Shown in pieces: positions 1 through 12,500 of a DNA stretch of 64,000 nt. The notes beneath the pieces were generated by a model, which was not told the DNA's origin, did not search any database, and worked only from the letters and a program-made list of their open reading frames with translations. Both the position numbers and the translations under genes were made by a program. Every line of letters begins with the position of its first letter. Position 1 is the first letter of the stretch. The stretch spans positions 1 to 64,000 of the forward strand of contig CAJNYU010002807.1 in the NCBI GenBank assembly GCA_905331475.1, read 5' to 3'. The DNA comes from Rotaria socialis. Its lineage: Eukaryota > Rotifera > Eurotatoria > Philodinida > Philodinidae.

Positions 1-731
1 TTTGTTATGTCCGAGATATAAAGCGAGAAAAAAACATGCGACTGCTTGTTGGATAATTTTGGGAGCCACTGTATATTCTTGTTCTGCTTATACTTTGATT
101 TGCACTGTCTTATATCATCGTTAAGCTCTCAATCGTAACTAAATTTCCTATTTGTCAAAGAACCTATCATCTATTCTGCTAAAACAGTATTTTTGTTTTG
201 ACTAGGGATGGATTTATTATATGAAAATTTTCTTGTGGTATTAAATATGAAAATTCATCGTATTAGCACATAATGATAGCTGGCCTTCGTTGTTGTTTTC
301 GAGTGGTATTAGATTCTTGACTTGAATCGAGAAACATAGGCAACGTCCTATTGAGAAAGAGAAAAACAATCACATGTGAACGAAATAAACTTTATCAATA
401 TGTTTCATGAAAATAGAGCCAAGTTTTACAAATCAGCATCTAGAAAATGATCGATTACAATATTCGTGATTCTGAAGCAAGACCAATTAGATACATTTAA
501 ATGAATAAAAATATAAATTTTTGAAACTTACTAAAACTAAAATATTCTGCTGTAAAATGCGAATTTCTGACTGTAACATGTCTACTGATTTGAAGGTAAG
601 AGTTGAGTGTTTGACGATAAGATGAAAAAAAAACATTTATTCAAAAAATATCTAGAAGCAAATAAGCCAGTAAGAGTCGAAATAGAATGAAAATTTGTGA
701 TAGAGTAGAAAAGGCTTTCTAATATTTTGTT
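1..731. other. non-coding, downstream of protease gene 1
   Basis: AT-rich sequence without a long open frame or recognisable motif on either strand. It lies 3' of the first protease pseudogene. I see nothing further in it. Confidence 0.6.
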
Positions 732-1169
732 TTAGAAAAAAATGAATGCCAGGAATGAGAAGCCCACTGATACCATCGTCATCAAGTTGCTCAACACATT
801 TGCATGATTCGATGATGAGTTCGATTGGCCGACATTGTTTATTACTGAAATATTTGCAGTCGACTGAATAAAAGAAGCATAGGTGGACGTTTGTTCAGAT
901 ATACCTGGATATCCTGCTTGAGCACATCCAATACCGACTGATGTTGTTCCTGCTAAGACCCAGCAGTTATTAACACAAGTCATCAATGGACTACCACTAT
1001 TACCTTGACATGTGTCTATGGTAAAAAAACAAACGAATTTCAAAATCAAATATCCAATAGTAACTTACCTTTACCACCGGTAGTAACACCAGCACAAAAT
1101 TGCAAGTTTGAATTGATTGTACCTGATTGCTGACAACTGTTCGACGTTGATGAATAGGCTTGAACTGGT

Positions 1170-1392
1170 GTTACGACCGAAGTGTTCCCCTTCGATCGTA
1201 AGACGGAACAAACGAATAATGCACACTCCTTTCTAGTACAGTGGTTAATACGTCTGCCCGGAAAGCAGGAGGTGCATGGTTCGATTCCATGCGAAGGGGG
1301 ATTATCCTTTTGTTCCGTTCTGTTGTCATACCATCACGTTGCTGTCTCGCTGATAACTGAGTATAATAATGTGAGCGAGAAGAAGACATAAC
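1170..1392 (+). mobile_element. 223-bp insertion carrying a tRNA-like core
   Basis: The segment is bounded by 7-bp direct repeats AACTGGT (1163-1169 and 1393-1399). It interrupts an S1 protease reading frame that resumes in phase once the insert and one repeat are removed. It carries a tRNA-like sequence on the plus strand. It has no obvious poly-A tail and only a few matching bases at its termini, so its class (tRNA-derived SINE or tRNA-bearing MITE) is open. Confidence 0.65.
1227..1299 (+). tRNA. tRNA-like sequence, possibly a tRNA pseudogene
   Basis: A cloverleaf can be drawn: a 7-bp acceptor stem with two wobbles and one mismatch; a 3-bp D stem with AGTGGTTAA loop; an anticodon stem TCTGC/GCAGG with loop CCGGAAA; a 5-nt variable region; a perfect 5-bp T stem with loop TTCGATT. 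The box B match GGTTCGATTCC is good. The anticodon would be GGA (Ser), but position 33 is C instead of U and the long serine variable arm is absent. A tRNA-derived element is therefore more likely than a working tRNA gene. Confidence 0.45.
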
Positions 1393-1876
1393 AACTGGTA
1401 CTTATCGGAGATAGCTTGATAGAGAGTTACTATATTGTGATGTAGTTCTCCATCCTATCGCTACAAGGTTCGGATTGGTTTGAAATGGATCTTGATTTTG
1501 TTTTGGTAAACAAATAAAAGCAAGTTTAAAACTTGATGTTATTTTCAGTGAAGCGAATTTAAGAATAACAATATCATTCGTGACAGTCGTATCATTATAA
1601 TTAGGATGCATGATAATCTTAGTAATTGTTTTTTGTTGCACTGTTACACTGGTTGTATCATATAGATAATTAGTACCAGCAAGAATTGATACTGTCGGCG
1701 GATTAACTACAGATTTTACACAATGAGCAACTGTTATATCATATTCAGATGTCAAAAGACATGCACCGCATGCATGTGAGCCCGATTTTCGAAGAGAAAG
1801 CATCCAACCCCATGCATGATCAGCTGGTACTTCTCCACCAACTATTTGTGATGTAACCACAGTTGATTGTGTTGAA

Positions 1877-2011
1877 TAGGGGTGTAACAGTTCTCAAATC
1901 TAAGTTCAGATCCGATGAACGAACGAACTGTTCGAACAGATCAGATCAGATCCGGTGAACTGTCTGAACAGTTCTTTTGATAGGAACTAAAACTGAACTG
2001 GTATACCCTTA
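1877..2011. mobile_element. hAT-type MITE (135 bp)
   Basis: The termini are inverted and imperfect: TAGGGGTGTAACAGTT on the left and, read inward from the right end, TAAGGGTATACCAGTT. Flanking 8-bp repeats GTGTTGAA (1869-1876) and GTGCTGAA (2012-2019) differ at one base. An 8-bp target duplication with a TAGGG-type end is the hAT signature. Removing the element restores the protease pro-region frame. It has no coding capacity. Confidence 0.75.
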
Positions 2012-2051
2012 GTGCTGAACAACCACATGAAATAGTTGGATCACATTGATA

Positions 2052-2413
2052 CCCAGGTCGAAAAATCTGACGTAAGATCTTACAATCCGAACGGAATCTT
2101 ATAAGCATCAGACAAAAAATTGTCGTCTCTGGAATCTTGCATCACATCATACTATATTTTCTTTAAAGATCACACATGCAATTTATTTTTCATACAAATT
2201 TGTCGTGATATTTTAAGGAGATATTAGTTTAATTAAAATATCACAGTGATATTTCATGGGTAATAGAACCTTTCAAGAATCTTCTGATACGACTTAGTGT
2301 AAGAAATCAGAGACGACGATTTTGCGTACGATTTTCCGTCTGATTTTATCAGATCAGATATGATCAAACGTACGATTCTTGTACGATCTTGCCGTCTGGT
2401 TTCTCACCCTAGG
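2052..2413. mobile_element. TA-flanked MITE (362 bp)
   Basis: TA dinucleotides flank it (2050-2051 and 2414-2415). The imperfect inverted termini begin CCCAGGTCGAAAAATC and CCTAGGGTGAGAAACC and stay similar for about 30 bp. TA target duplication suggests a Tc1/mariner-type non-autonomous element, although the internal GATCAGATC-rich sequence gives no family name. It sits within the region encoding the N-terminus of protease copy 1. Confidence 0.6.
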
Positions 2414-2449
2414 TATGTAGCAGTGTGTACTGAAATTATCAATGACAAC

Positions 2450-3170
2450 ATAAAAACATGAGTGAATTCGGTTTGGCCATTATTGAATAATCTTTTTCTG
2501 ATCAGTAATATGTTTTCAATGATTGTGCATCTATCTTTTGGTCGTTACGGTAGGATGCGCTTTTTTAAATATGGCATAACGTTTTTCTTCATATTTTCTT
2601 CTATGTGATTGATTTATCGAAACTTTCGAAGAAAGGAAGAAAAAACACATGATGCTTAACTTTGCCTTTACACGAAAACAAATAGAGAATGCGCCATGTC
2701 ATAGAACTAAGTACTGCCTATAACAATGAACCAATCACAAGAACATCATTCTAATAATTATTGAGAGGGGCGTGAGAATATGCTTTTATGCTATAAATTC
2801 GCATATAATTAAACTTCATTTCTTTTGCTTCTGCATACCTTATTTTCTTTTACTTTTTCTAGTAATAAGTAGACCAGGTAGATAGTGGTAATATATATGG
2901 AAGGCATCTTCATTTTTTTACCTCTTCAAGTAATAGCTATCTTTTCTATCATAAGTACGGGGCACCGTCTCGAAAACAAAATATCGATACCTTACAATTA
3001 GTTTATGATGTGTAGCGACTTTAAAAATTGTCCAGGTGCCTCTAACGCTTCAATTATGCCGTAGATAAGTATAAGCATATCAATACTAGATGTATAATTG
3101 AGAGTTAATTTTAAATAAGAGTTCGAACTGATTAATGATAGTACAGATTGTATTGTCAATACGAAGAAAA
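2450..3170. other. spacer between the two protease copies
   Basis: AT-rich spacer, presumably holding the promoter of copy 1. No convincing coding or RNA feature was seen. Confidence 0.5.
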
Positions 3171-4458
3171 TCAATATGCTAATGATAGAAAGGAAAGTAC
3201 CACTATTGCCATTGATTTGCATATGAAACTTCGACCGTTGCCTGTGAAACTAACATTTGCTTCAATAAACGGAATATAGTCGGACACTCGTGTGTATATG
3301 CCGGAATATCCAGGTCGAGCACAGCCAACACCGGATGATGTTAGTCCTGCTAATACCCACGTATTATTAACAAACGCCATCAGTGGATCACCACTATCAC
3401 CTTGACATGTGTCTAGAGAAAAACACTAATTTCTATATGGAATATCAAATAGTTGCTTACCTCTACCACCACTAGTAGCACCAGCACAAAATTGCAGGTT
3501 TATTTTTGACAAACCGGATTGCTGACAATCTGTAGATGTTGATGAAATAGCTTGAACGGTTACTTGTTGAATGATAGATTGATGGAGTGCCACTCTCTTG
3601 TGATGTAGTACCTCACCCTATAGTGGCAAGATCAGTATTATTTTTAAATGGATCTTGGTTTTGTTTTGGTAAACAAATAAAAGTACGTTTAGAACTCGAT
3701 GATACATTGAGTGCAGCAAATTGTAGAATAGCAATATCGTTTGCAATCGTAGTACGATTATAATTAGGATGTATAGTAGGGGTGGCACTTTAGCTTTACT
3801 TTAAAAATTAAAGTTTAAGGGGCTCCCCTCCCCTCAGGAATCGTTTTTCGTTATTCGTGGACCAATTGGTCTGAGATTTTTAGGCAATATGGATGTTGTG
3901 TTAACTCAATTTATTGCAAAGTTTTGGCTCATAAAGTTTTTGCTTTGAAGAGTTATTGACAAATTAGTTCCCAAAATGGTGGTTCTCATAAGGTAACGAT
4001 NCCCCCCCCCCCCCCCCAGCCCCTTAAAGTCTACTTTAAACTTTAAGCACTTTTTTTTAAAGTTTGAAGTTAAAGTGCCACCCCTAATGTATAGTAACCT
4101 TAGTAATTGCTCTTTGTTGTCTAGTTGTAACCGATGTATCATATAGATAATTAGTACCAGCAAGAATTGATAGTATTGACATATCACTTACACTGTATAC
4201 ACAATGAGCAGCTGTTATAGCATATTCAGATGTCAAAAGACTTGCAGCACACGCGTGTGAAGATGATCATTGCAGAGAAACAACCCAACCCCATGCATAA
4301 TTCTGTGCTGCCTCTCCATCAACAATTCTTGATGTAACATTTGTAGTTCGTGCTGAACAACCACATGAAATAGTTGGATCACATTGATACGTAGTACAAT
4401 GGATGATTTTAATTAACGACAACACAACATGTATGAGTAATATCATTTTATCAAACAT
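3171..4458 (-). pseudogene. chymotrypsin-fold (S1) serine protease, copy 2, broken
   Basis: Tandem paralogue of the copy at 732-2449. The N-terminus (ATG at 4458) has a hydrophobic signal segment and a CGC pro-region, followed by RIVDGE, TAAHC, NDIAIL and, after a 48-bp intron (3413-3460), CQGDSGDP and a hydrophobic tail. The catalytic His, Asp and Ser are all recognisable. Lesions: an in-frame TGA just after the first strand (about 4264-4266); a second TGA where GWGTT is expected (about 3613-3615); a 1-nt frameshift between this and the VQAISS block (about 3568); a 310-bp hAT MITE in the codons before the Asp motif. It is clearly dead, but its last exon is well preserved. Confidence 0.88.
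3777..4086. mobile_element. hAT-type MITE (310 bp) with perfect 8-bp target duplication
   Basis: The left end TAGGGGTGGCACTTTA is matched inverted at the right end (TAAAGTGCCACCCCTA). Perfect 8-bp direct repeats ATGTATAG flank it (3769-3776 and 4087-4094). The terminal parts are rich in AAAGTTTAA, giving a fold-back. An unresolved base (N at 4001) and a run of about 17 C lie inside. The element is non-coding and interrupts the protease frame cleanly. Confidence 0.9.
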
Positions 4459-7400
4459 TTATGAATCTTTACAGTCGACTAAAACACTTTAAATGTTGGT
4501 ATAACTTGTTTTTTGAAAAGAATAATAAGGAGTATGTATTTATGCAAAAAAATATTTGCATGTTTATCGATTGAATGATTTAACCGATGACTGCAACAGA
4601 GTATGAAAACAAAATATATACATGTAACCTGTAATAGAAGTTAAATCTGCATTTGCCTTTTCATTATAGTGTGCTGCGTAAAAACATGAGTACTGTGACG
4701 ATTGTCGTAGTTAACTTAACTGTATTGTAAAGAACGTTGTTGCTATTTTTTTTAAACTAAACATTTTTGAGTCGGTGGCTATTTTTTGTGAATAAAAATG
4801 ATGCTTACCTTATTTTACCGTTTCGGATTAAACGGAGCGCATATATTTTTGTTTTCAAGTATATGATGACCAATGAAGTGAAAATTTTTTTATTAATATC
4901 TACTGAATGAATAATACTTTCTTTCAAACTATTCTTTTAAATATTGCGTGAGAAATAAAAAACACAAATAACCTATTGTACAAATGTATCAATAAGCGAA
5001 ATGGCAGAAATCTGTATATCGAACAGAATTCTGACCCATCATGTGCACACCTGTCCATAGAATCATGAAAATTAATTTAAGAATATTTGTACTTGATGCG
5101 TTTATTGTTTGAACAGGAGATGCCAGACGAACATATCGTACTGTTTACATGGGGAAAAATAGAAGAATACTTTAGTAAATAAACAGAAAGGCTCTTCATC
5201 GCTATGTACTACTGGTATTGAACAAGAGTACTGATTTGATGCTTCATTGGTGTGGCAATAATGGACTCGTCTAAATACATTTAAAAAAACAAAAGTCTTA
5301 AAATTTAACATTCTCTTGAATTCGATTTTAATTTGAATGCGTTTCAAAAGATAGTTGCCTTTTTTTGTATAATATACTATAGCTTTAATCTATGATGCTG
5401 TATGTTCATAGATTATAATCTTTTCGCCAAAATACTAATAAATTCTTGAATTTTTCGAGAAATGATTGTACAGCTAAGCTATAGGTATCAAGTACTTTAG
5501 TATGTTGACTCCGTAGAGTTGATTTGAGAAAAATTTTTATATAAATAATTATTTACTATCTACAATACGGCCTTATATATATTTATAATTCATCCCCTCT
5601 ATTACTGTTTACCATTAGTTTGGACTTGCACTAAGTCAGTTATAATAAAGAATACGTATTAGAGTGTTAGCTTTATCATTTTTAGTAGTTATAAATTAAT
5701 AAAAGCGTGTATTCCCGATCTAGGGGAGTTCAGCGGCTCTAGCAATCATTTCAATCTTTTTTCTATGTTGAATATTACTAACGCAAGAAAATGATAATAT
5801 TCCCACTGTTGAATTTTATTCGAAATGTAAAAGCCATGATTATTCTGTCATAAATTATTTCTGGAAAATACAAATATCGATTTTAAAAAAATTCGATTAA
5901 GGATAAAGTCACTCCGAAGTCCAATAATAAAAACCCATTTGAATATTTTCAGATGAAGTTAGCATAAACAATCAATAGTAATTTTAACTGTGTGGTATAA
6001 TCGTTATGAGAAAATAACGTCGCATCACTATTTATTTATCTTCGCCTTTTGTTTTGCATAGGCGATAGAACCACAAGGCTTCAGTAGGCGCACCTACTTT
6101 TCTTCTTCTTCTATCTGATTGATAGATTTCAACAGTGCGAAACATTTTTTGTCCAAATGGCAATTGTTTGTGACGCCTGTAGCAGCTGATAATAGCATTT
6201 TCTTTGTCGAAAAGACTTCGACCTTGTGTAAATAAACATTTGAGTATAAATCAACTATGACTTCAATCTGGAATCCTTCTCTACAAGATAAACAAAAAAA
6301 AAGAAATGTCATTCATGTATTCTCATTCAATGTAATCCGATTTCGAGTTGTTCAAACCGTGGACTCAAACCAATAGAATCGAACTTTTGTAAAACAACTA
6401 TTATCAAATAAAAACTTAAATCTGCTGTTTGAATCATTGCTTATCAAGAGGAAACAGTGCGTAGCTCAAAAACTTTTCCACACACTCGAGAACATCATTT
6501 TCTTGATTGTCTTTGTATATTTTCTTCTACATCAAAAGCATCATCAATCCTTAGTTTATGATGGCAGAAACTATTTCAATGTTCATTTTTGGTGTATTGA
6601 CTTGAAACTTCTCTCATTCGATGAAGCAAAAGAACACAGTAGAAATAATCCAACATATTGCTTCCAGTATTGTCAATAAAAATTGATTCAACGAGAAAAC
6701 ATATTGAAATCTTCAGGGAAAATTTTTCATCTATAGGTACAACCAAACCAGGCTAACACACATCTATTAAAGATTCAAATTCTCATAACACTTATTTGAT
6801 ATCTTATTTCATAGAACGTTTACATACTCTGGTAAGAGTTGAATTTTTGACAGTATTCAATACTAAGGCTCTTATTTACTGAGAAAATGAACCAAAATTT
6901 TTGCTCTAGTTTCATAAAATTCAGTTCGTTGCTGGCTTCGATGACAATTTATTCTAAAAAAAAGGAAAAACATTCGCTAAACATCATGTATATCGTTTCA
7001 ACAAATTTTCCCGAGCAAAAAAACGTATCCTATTTTTTTCCGTTGATCATTTTCTTAAAATAACATTTCTAATCTCATCATCGTTAATTTCCTTTCTATT
7101 ATTTTTCTTTTTATTTCCGATCCTCTATGATCATCGTCACTAAACAGTTATCAACTAAAGCTGAAGTATATATATATACAATTTTTACTAACTATAGGGC
7201 ACTATCATGTGCCTACGGTTGTATATGCAGATGTATGCACCCGTTGTGTCGTTTCTTTTGATCTTTTTATTCTTCGACTTGTTTATTTTTGCCTATTGTT
7301 GTTCATTAGCTATTGTACATGGTGCATCGATCCATCGATCAGTATGGCCATCAATATATACAAACAAACGACTAATGTGCATGGGTGTGCATATATATAT

Positions 7401-7909
7401 ATATATATGTAGAACAGCAGCACATCTTTAACCATTTGTCATTTGCCCGGCAGAGAAAGAAAAGGAGTGGAACCTGTCGTTTTAATTACCCATTTTATGA
7501 TTGACAAAGAACAAGGGTCAATTTTTTTCAAGGAAATTAAGCACATGTTTCAAAAAGTCTCATCATCATGTAAACTATGAATGTTTAGTTCTTCGATCCG
7601 TGATCATCGGAATTTCCGAATAAAATTCTAATACAAAAGAATGTTTATCTTTCTGTAGACAATTAAAGCATAGAAAGCTTAGGGCATTTTTTGATTTTTC
7701 GAGCTTCCCCACATCTTAACGCTTGATATCTATCGAACAAATAAATCTTCTGAACATATGTAGCAAATATCTTATGGTTTCAACAGACATTATTGTTTAA
7801 AACAAAACAGAGCAAAAAAAACGAAACACGCACACACAAATACAAAGAAATTTTGGAATGTAAATGATTTAAATATATATGTATATAGTAATTATATAGA
7901 AAGAAACAT
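4459..7909. other. long intergenic region with one doubtful exon
   Basis: 3.4 kb of AT-rich DNA with (AT)n at about 7386-7408. A minus-strand open stretch (6094-6290) preceded by a fair acceptor (TTGTAG) reads REGFQIEVIVDLYSNVY and onward to a Glu-rich end. It could be a terminal exon or a gene fragment, but no partner exon was found and I do not recognise it. The other open frames look like chance. Confidence 0.35.
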
Positions 7910-9598
7910 CTATCGAGTTTTGTCATTTAAAATATCAATGTCTTTTTTATTTTCAACAGAACCTGCCATAGGTTTGTCACATATTTTACTCATTTCAGTA
8001 AGATAATTTTGTAATGCTGACATTGCACCGATAATTGCTGGCGTACCAAAACCATGTGTAATAAGAGAAAAATTTGTTAAATGTCGTTGAAATGATACAT
8101 CGAGAACAGATGCCAAACGACTATTTGTACCCAATGGGGAGCGATCTTGAGTTAATAAATCAGTAAATTCTTTAACTAATTGCCTTTAAAACAAACAAGC
8201 AAACAAAAATTAAATTAGAAATTTTACGAGTCTTTTTAAGAAAAGAAAATCTTTACTTTGTCGCGAGAATATTTTGTTTACGTTTTGATATTGCCGATGG
8301 ATCTTGTAGATGATTTATTGAATGATATTGGCGAGCTGTATTTTCTGCACATTGTCGTGATGGAAATTCTTGATCGCATACATAATGAAAATCACGTGCT
8401 AGATGAGCAGCTTCACCTTCGACAAGTGATGTTAATAGAGTAACCGTAGCTGCTTTACGTCGTCCGGCAGGTAGATTTACACCGATTTTTTCAAGTTTTT
8501 CACGTAATAATCTTCCACCATTTTTTGATTTTGCTCTAGAAAAATAAAAATCGATAAAAATAAAAAAAGATATCAAGGAAATTTACCTTCTTAAAATACC
8601 ACCGAGTAAAGATGCATTAAGACATTCGGGTGGTGAAAGACGTCGTTGAACTTCAGCAACACTAACTTTATATTTTGAATTTGAACTCAGTAATGATAAT
8701 CGTCCTGGTACACTACAAAATACATCTGCTGGAGTAATAGGTCGATTACCAGTGCCTAAATTTAATTGAATACCTTCTTTTGTATCACCACGACGTAAAT
8801 CTTTAATAAAATTGACAAAAAAATAAGAAAAATTTTTCCTGTTATAACTACTTACCTCGGTGAAGCGATGCTCGATAATGTTCAGAAATTGCAGGTGGAA
8901 CACTATCATCAAGACCAGGAACCTTAATAAAACTTTAGAATTGATTTTAAAAAATCACAATTTCTATTTACTCGAAAAGCAGCTGTACCAGCTGGATCAC
9001 TACTCAATAGACCACTTCGATAAAGTTGTAATGATTCTGGATCAAGTACCATAGCATGCCGACTATAATACGATGCTGCATATTCAGCATAGGCACCATA
9101 TGGATGACTTAATGGTGTTGTTGATTCATCAATATTTACACCTGATGAACGAACTAAAGAATTATATGATTGAGACGTTTGATTATCTGAAAATGGGGGC
9201 GATGATGATGTATAATCAAGATTATGCGAATGATTAGATTGAACTTGATCAAATGGATGTTGATGTGTAGGATGTGAAACACTTGAAAATGGTGGTGGAA
9301 AGTACGGTGGTTGAAAATCGATTCCACCCGAATTCGATGACGATGGAAGAGACATTGATGATGTTTGATTATTTGATCGATCGGAATTATTCTGACCATT
9401 TGATCCATTACCAAAATGATTTGATCGATCCTAGATTCGAACAAAAATCATAAAATATCCTTCTATTTATTGGCACTATGAATAAAAGTCTTTATTTCTC
9501 TCTATTCTATATATGTATTACATATAGTACACGACAAGTCAATTTACCTGCCAGGAATTTTCGGCAAGATGATGATGATGAAGGTGATGAAATGACAT
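7910..9598 (-). CDS. TFAP2: transcription factor AP-2
   Basis: Sequence-specific nuclear DNA-binding factor of the AP-2 family. Six exons: 9548-9598, 8972-9430, 8856-8922, 8587-8800, 8257-8535, 7910-8183. They total 1344 nt (447 aa) in continuous phase. The start at 9598 gives a His-rich N-terminus. The transactivation motif [10 protein letters not shown] (about residues 55-64) matches vertebrate AP-2. The C-terminal half has [62 protein letters not shown] and the helix-span-helix end ITHGFG...ALQNYLTE. These form the basic region and dimerisation domain. The length is near the family norm. The stretch between activation domain and DNA-binding domain is shorter and Ser/Asn-rich. No lesion was seen. 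Confidence 0.96.
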
Positions 9599-12500
9599 GA
9601 GACGAGCGCTTGCGGATGTGTTTCTGCAATGTGTAATGGTATGCACGCGCCGTTCGCACAATCGTAAATCAAGAAAATGTTGCTAGTTAAAAAAAGAATG
9701 GCTAATGGGCGTTCGATGTATGTATGGATAGGAACGTATGTCGTACCAGTTCCGATGTTTCTATTCGTCCTTATTGCTGCTTCTGTTGCCTTCGAGATAG
9801 AAACAAAGAAGAAGAAGAAAGAACAAAGTCGGCATTTCTCTTTCTCTCTTTCTCTTTTTTTTTCCATGGTCGATTTCGATTGGTTATTGTATAAACTCGA
9901 ATATGGATTGGTTATGTCAATGAAAATATTACTGTCAATATTGCCGAAAGTCATATAGAAGAAGAAAAAAAAGAATTTCAACATCGTTAATACTTGACAA
10001 AGAAGAAACTGACGAAGAAAAAAACGAATGAATAAAGTCCACTTTATAAATTACTTAAAAAAGATTTCCTTTGTGTTATTCTCTCAATTGTATAAGAAAT
10101 ACACAATAAAATAAAAGTATATACGTCTATTCAGCTTGAGATTGAAAGATATCAACAAAAAGTTCGTTGATCATATGGCTGATGACGCCTGAGGATATCG
10201 TTAGATATCATCATCATTATTATTATTACCAATCTTTAGTATTCTGAATGGGTTACATCAACAAAACAGAAATGTGTGAGCAGCAAATAAATGAATCAGT
10301 TGAACTACTTAAACTAATAGGATGTTGATTCAAGTATTTAGGTTGACTGATCCGGCGGCAGTGCCAAGTATTCATTTTCTTTTTTTTCAACATTGAAATA
10401 CATTTCGTTGATTTCTCTTTTACTCATTTTCTGCTTGGCTTGTTAACACCGAAAAAAAGAAAGAAACATTATTTATATCGTTTAGTGCGTAAGTAAGCGT
10501 AAGAAGGAGAGAAAAAATGAAATGCATTTTCCCATACATGAATATCCTGATGGTCTTTTCTAAGTTACTCTATCTCATCATCACTATGGCTGTTAGCTAT
10601 AATTTCATTAACAGGAATATGACATCCGTTTTTCTATCCATATCTTATAAGAATCAAAGGTTTAACGTCAAAAAAAAAGTAATGTTGCTTGAGGCTTATT
10701 CATTTAACCGGCTGAAAGATTTCATATGGAAGAAAATACATATATGCTCGTTATTTGTCTAAGTGAAAGGCATGCAAATGATCTTGTTAATGTTCAAACT
10801 GAACAAGACGATATGAACCTTGGTCGTATTGAACTCTAAAGAGAAAGAAGAATTTTTATTATAAGATAACGGAAATTCATAAAAAATGACTTAGTTCAAT
10901 AGAAGCATTCAAGAGATTAATTTGCAGTCTTGGAATAAATACAAGATTTTATTTTTTTATTAGCATTTCTCTATGATAGACATTACAATCGAATGGTTCT
11001 TAGCAAAACATTCCATGGAAAATCATTTGAATAGAATTTTGTATTCTCAAAAAATACTTTTATTACACAGTATAAACATTCATTGTTTTTAAAATCTTCA
11101 AATAGAATTTAGTGAGTGTATTCAATTGTATCGCTTTCATAAAAGTTCGTAATGTTTCTGTTTTGACATCATTGAGTTTATTGATCTCAACTGCACTTTC
11201 GAATATAAAAGAAAATTTAAATGAAGAGTTTTTTTTTTCTGTTTACTTAACAACCAACAGCTATTATAGCATTAAACAAAGTGATATATAGCGATGAAGA
11301 AATGCTGTCTATTTAAGTATTTATTTAATCAGAATTTTTTTAGTTAATTAGTAAAACGTTTTGAGAAGATGAGAAATTGCCTTCGGTAAATTGATTTTCG
11401 TATGTCCTGAAAGAAAAATGTTAATATTTGTCAAATTAATTTTTGAAAGGCATATTCAATTACAAGATATTCTTATTGTATTGAAATTAGTTACTAAAAA
11501 CGGCTAACATTCTTGTTGACTCTCATCTAGAATGGTTTGTTTTAGATCGTGAGTATAGTAAAATTTTCAATTTATATATTTTGAATATTCTATGAAGTTG
11601 TGAGATTTTGAAGCGGAATATATTCCAATAAAAATTTTTTTTCAAATTACAACACGAGAAAAATTGAAATTCATTCTCGGTGCATACGGAGGAAATTTAC
11701 AATTAAGGTCGTTACATAGTCATCGAATAAATGATCAATGAAACTAATTTTAAATTAATAAATCTCAACCAATGAAGTTAAAACATGGGAAGTTTAAGTC
11801 ATCGTAATTGATTTTTTCCTCTGATTTTGATTTTATATTCAAATAGTTTACAAGCGATTCGATCGTGTTCTTTCTTTGCTGTAAATCTCAAATAGATTTT
11901 CGTGCTTGTTGGATAAAATGTCTCGTTTGTAAAATACTTCGAATAAAAAGCAGGATAACAATAATAACAGGTTTATTAATGTTCAGTTGTAGAATTTTTC
12001 ATTTATCACTCGTGCATTTGAAGTATCATGAAAATATCGCGAATCCTATTAGAGTCAAGCACTATTGTTCATCGAATTCCTCCGGAACCGGTTCTATGGA
12101 ATCTTTGGTTGCAAAAGAAAGATTATGTGTTAGTCATTATTTGATGAAAACGACTTTTTTCAACAAATGTATGAAGCAAAAATAATTCAAATAAATGAGA
12201 TGATACCATGTTGAAGATGATCCAATGAAGATCACTCGATCACAGTTCAAAGAGAACAGTAAATATACTGAAACTTCTTCGATATGATCTAATACGAAGT
12301 CCTAGTTGTTGAGTACAACTGTAATCTATTAGATTCCGTCGATTTTTCAATAGAAAATATTCCGATCTTGGAAGTAATCTGATGGCAGATCAGATAGGTC
12401 CCTGTCAAAGTCGGACGTAGGATTGAAAGATCGTTGGCCACCAAAATCATCTGATTGCTTCAAAACACAATGTTGATAGTAGAAGCAAGATATTCTGTCA

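Larger units (their letters stand above)
732..2449 (-). pseudogene. chymotrypsin-fold (S1) serine protease, copy 1, broken
   Basis: S1 peptidase relic read on the minus strand. Visible parts are a Cys-Gly-Cys pro-region (about 2020-2050), the activation motif IVGGE, the His motif TVAHC, the Asp motif NDIVIL, and a last exon (732-1015) with CQGNSGSP and a hydrophobic C-terminal tail suggesting membrane or GPI attachment. A 53-bp intron (1016-1068) precedes the last exon. Lesions: a CAA-to-TAA nonsense codon at 1402-1404; a 223-bp insertion (1170-1392) directly beside it; a 135-bp hAT-type MITE (1877-2011) in the pro-region; a 362-bp TA-flanked MITE (2052-2413) near the signal peptide. The usual GDSGGP reads GNSGSP, so the Asp that salt-bridges the new N-terminus on activation is Asn. 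The 5' end is uncertain. The paralogue at 3171-4458 shares the exon plan. Confidence 0.85.

Noticed and set aside
3906..4187. 93-aa minus frame with a poly-Gly run
   Set aside because: Runs across a MITE, an N and a C homopolymer. The real content here is the protease relic plus the hAT element.
8258..9054. Plus-strand open frames over the TFAP2 exons
   Set aside because: Antisense shadows of the clearly coding minus strand.
9544..9984. Overlapping 146-aa (minus) and 93-aa (plus) open frames upstream of TFAP2
   Set aside because: Mirror frames in low-complexity DNA. The minus frame overlaps TFAP2 exon 1 out of phase, and neither has homology or splice support.
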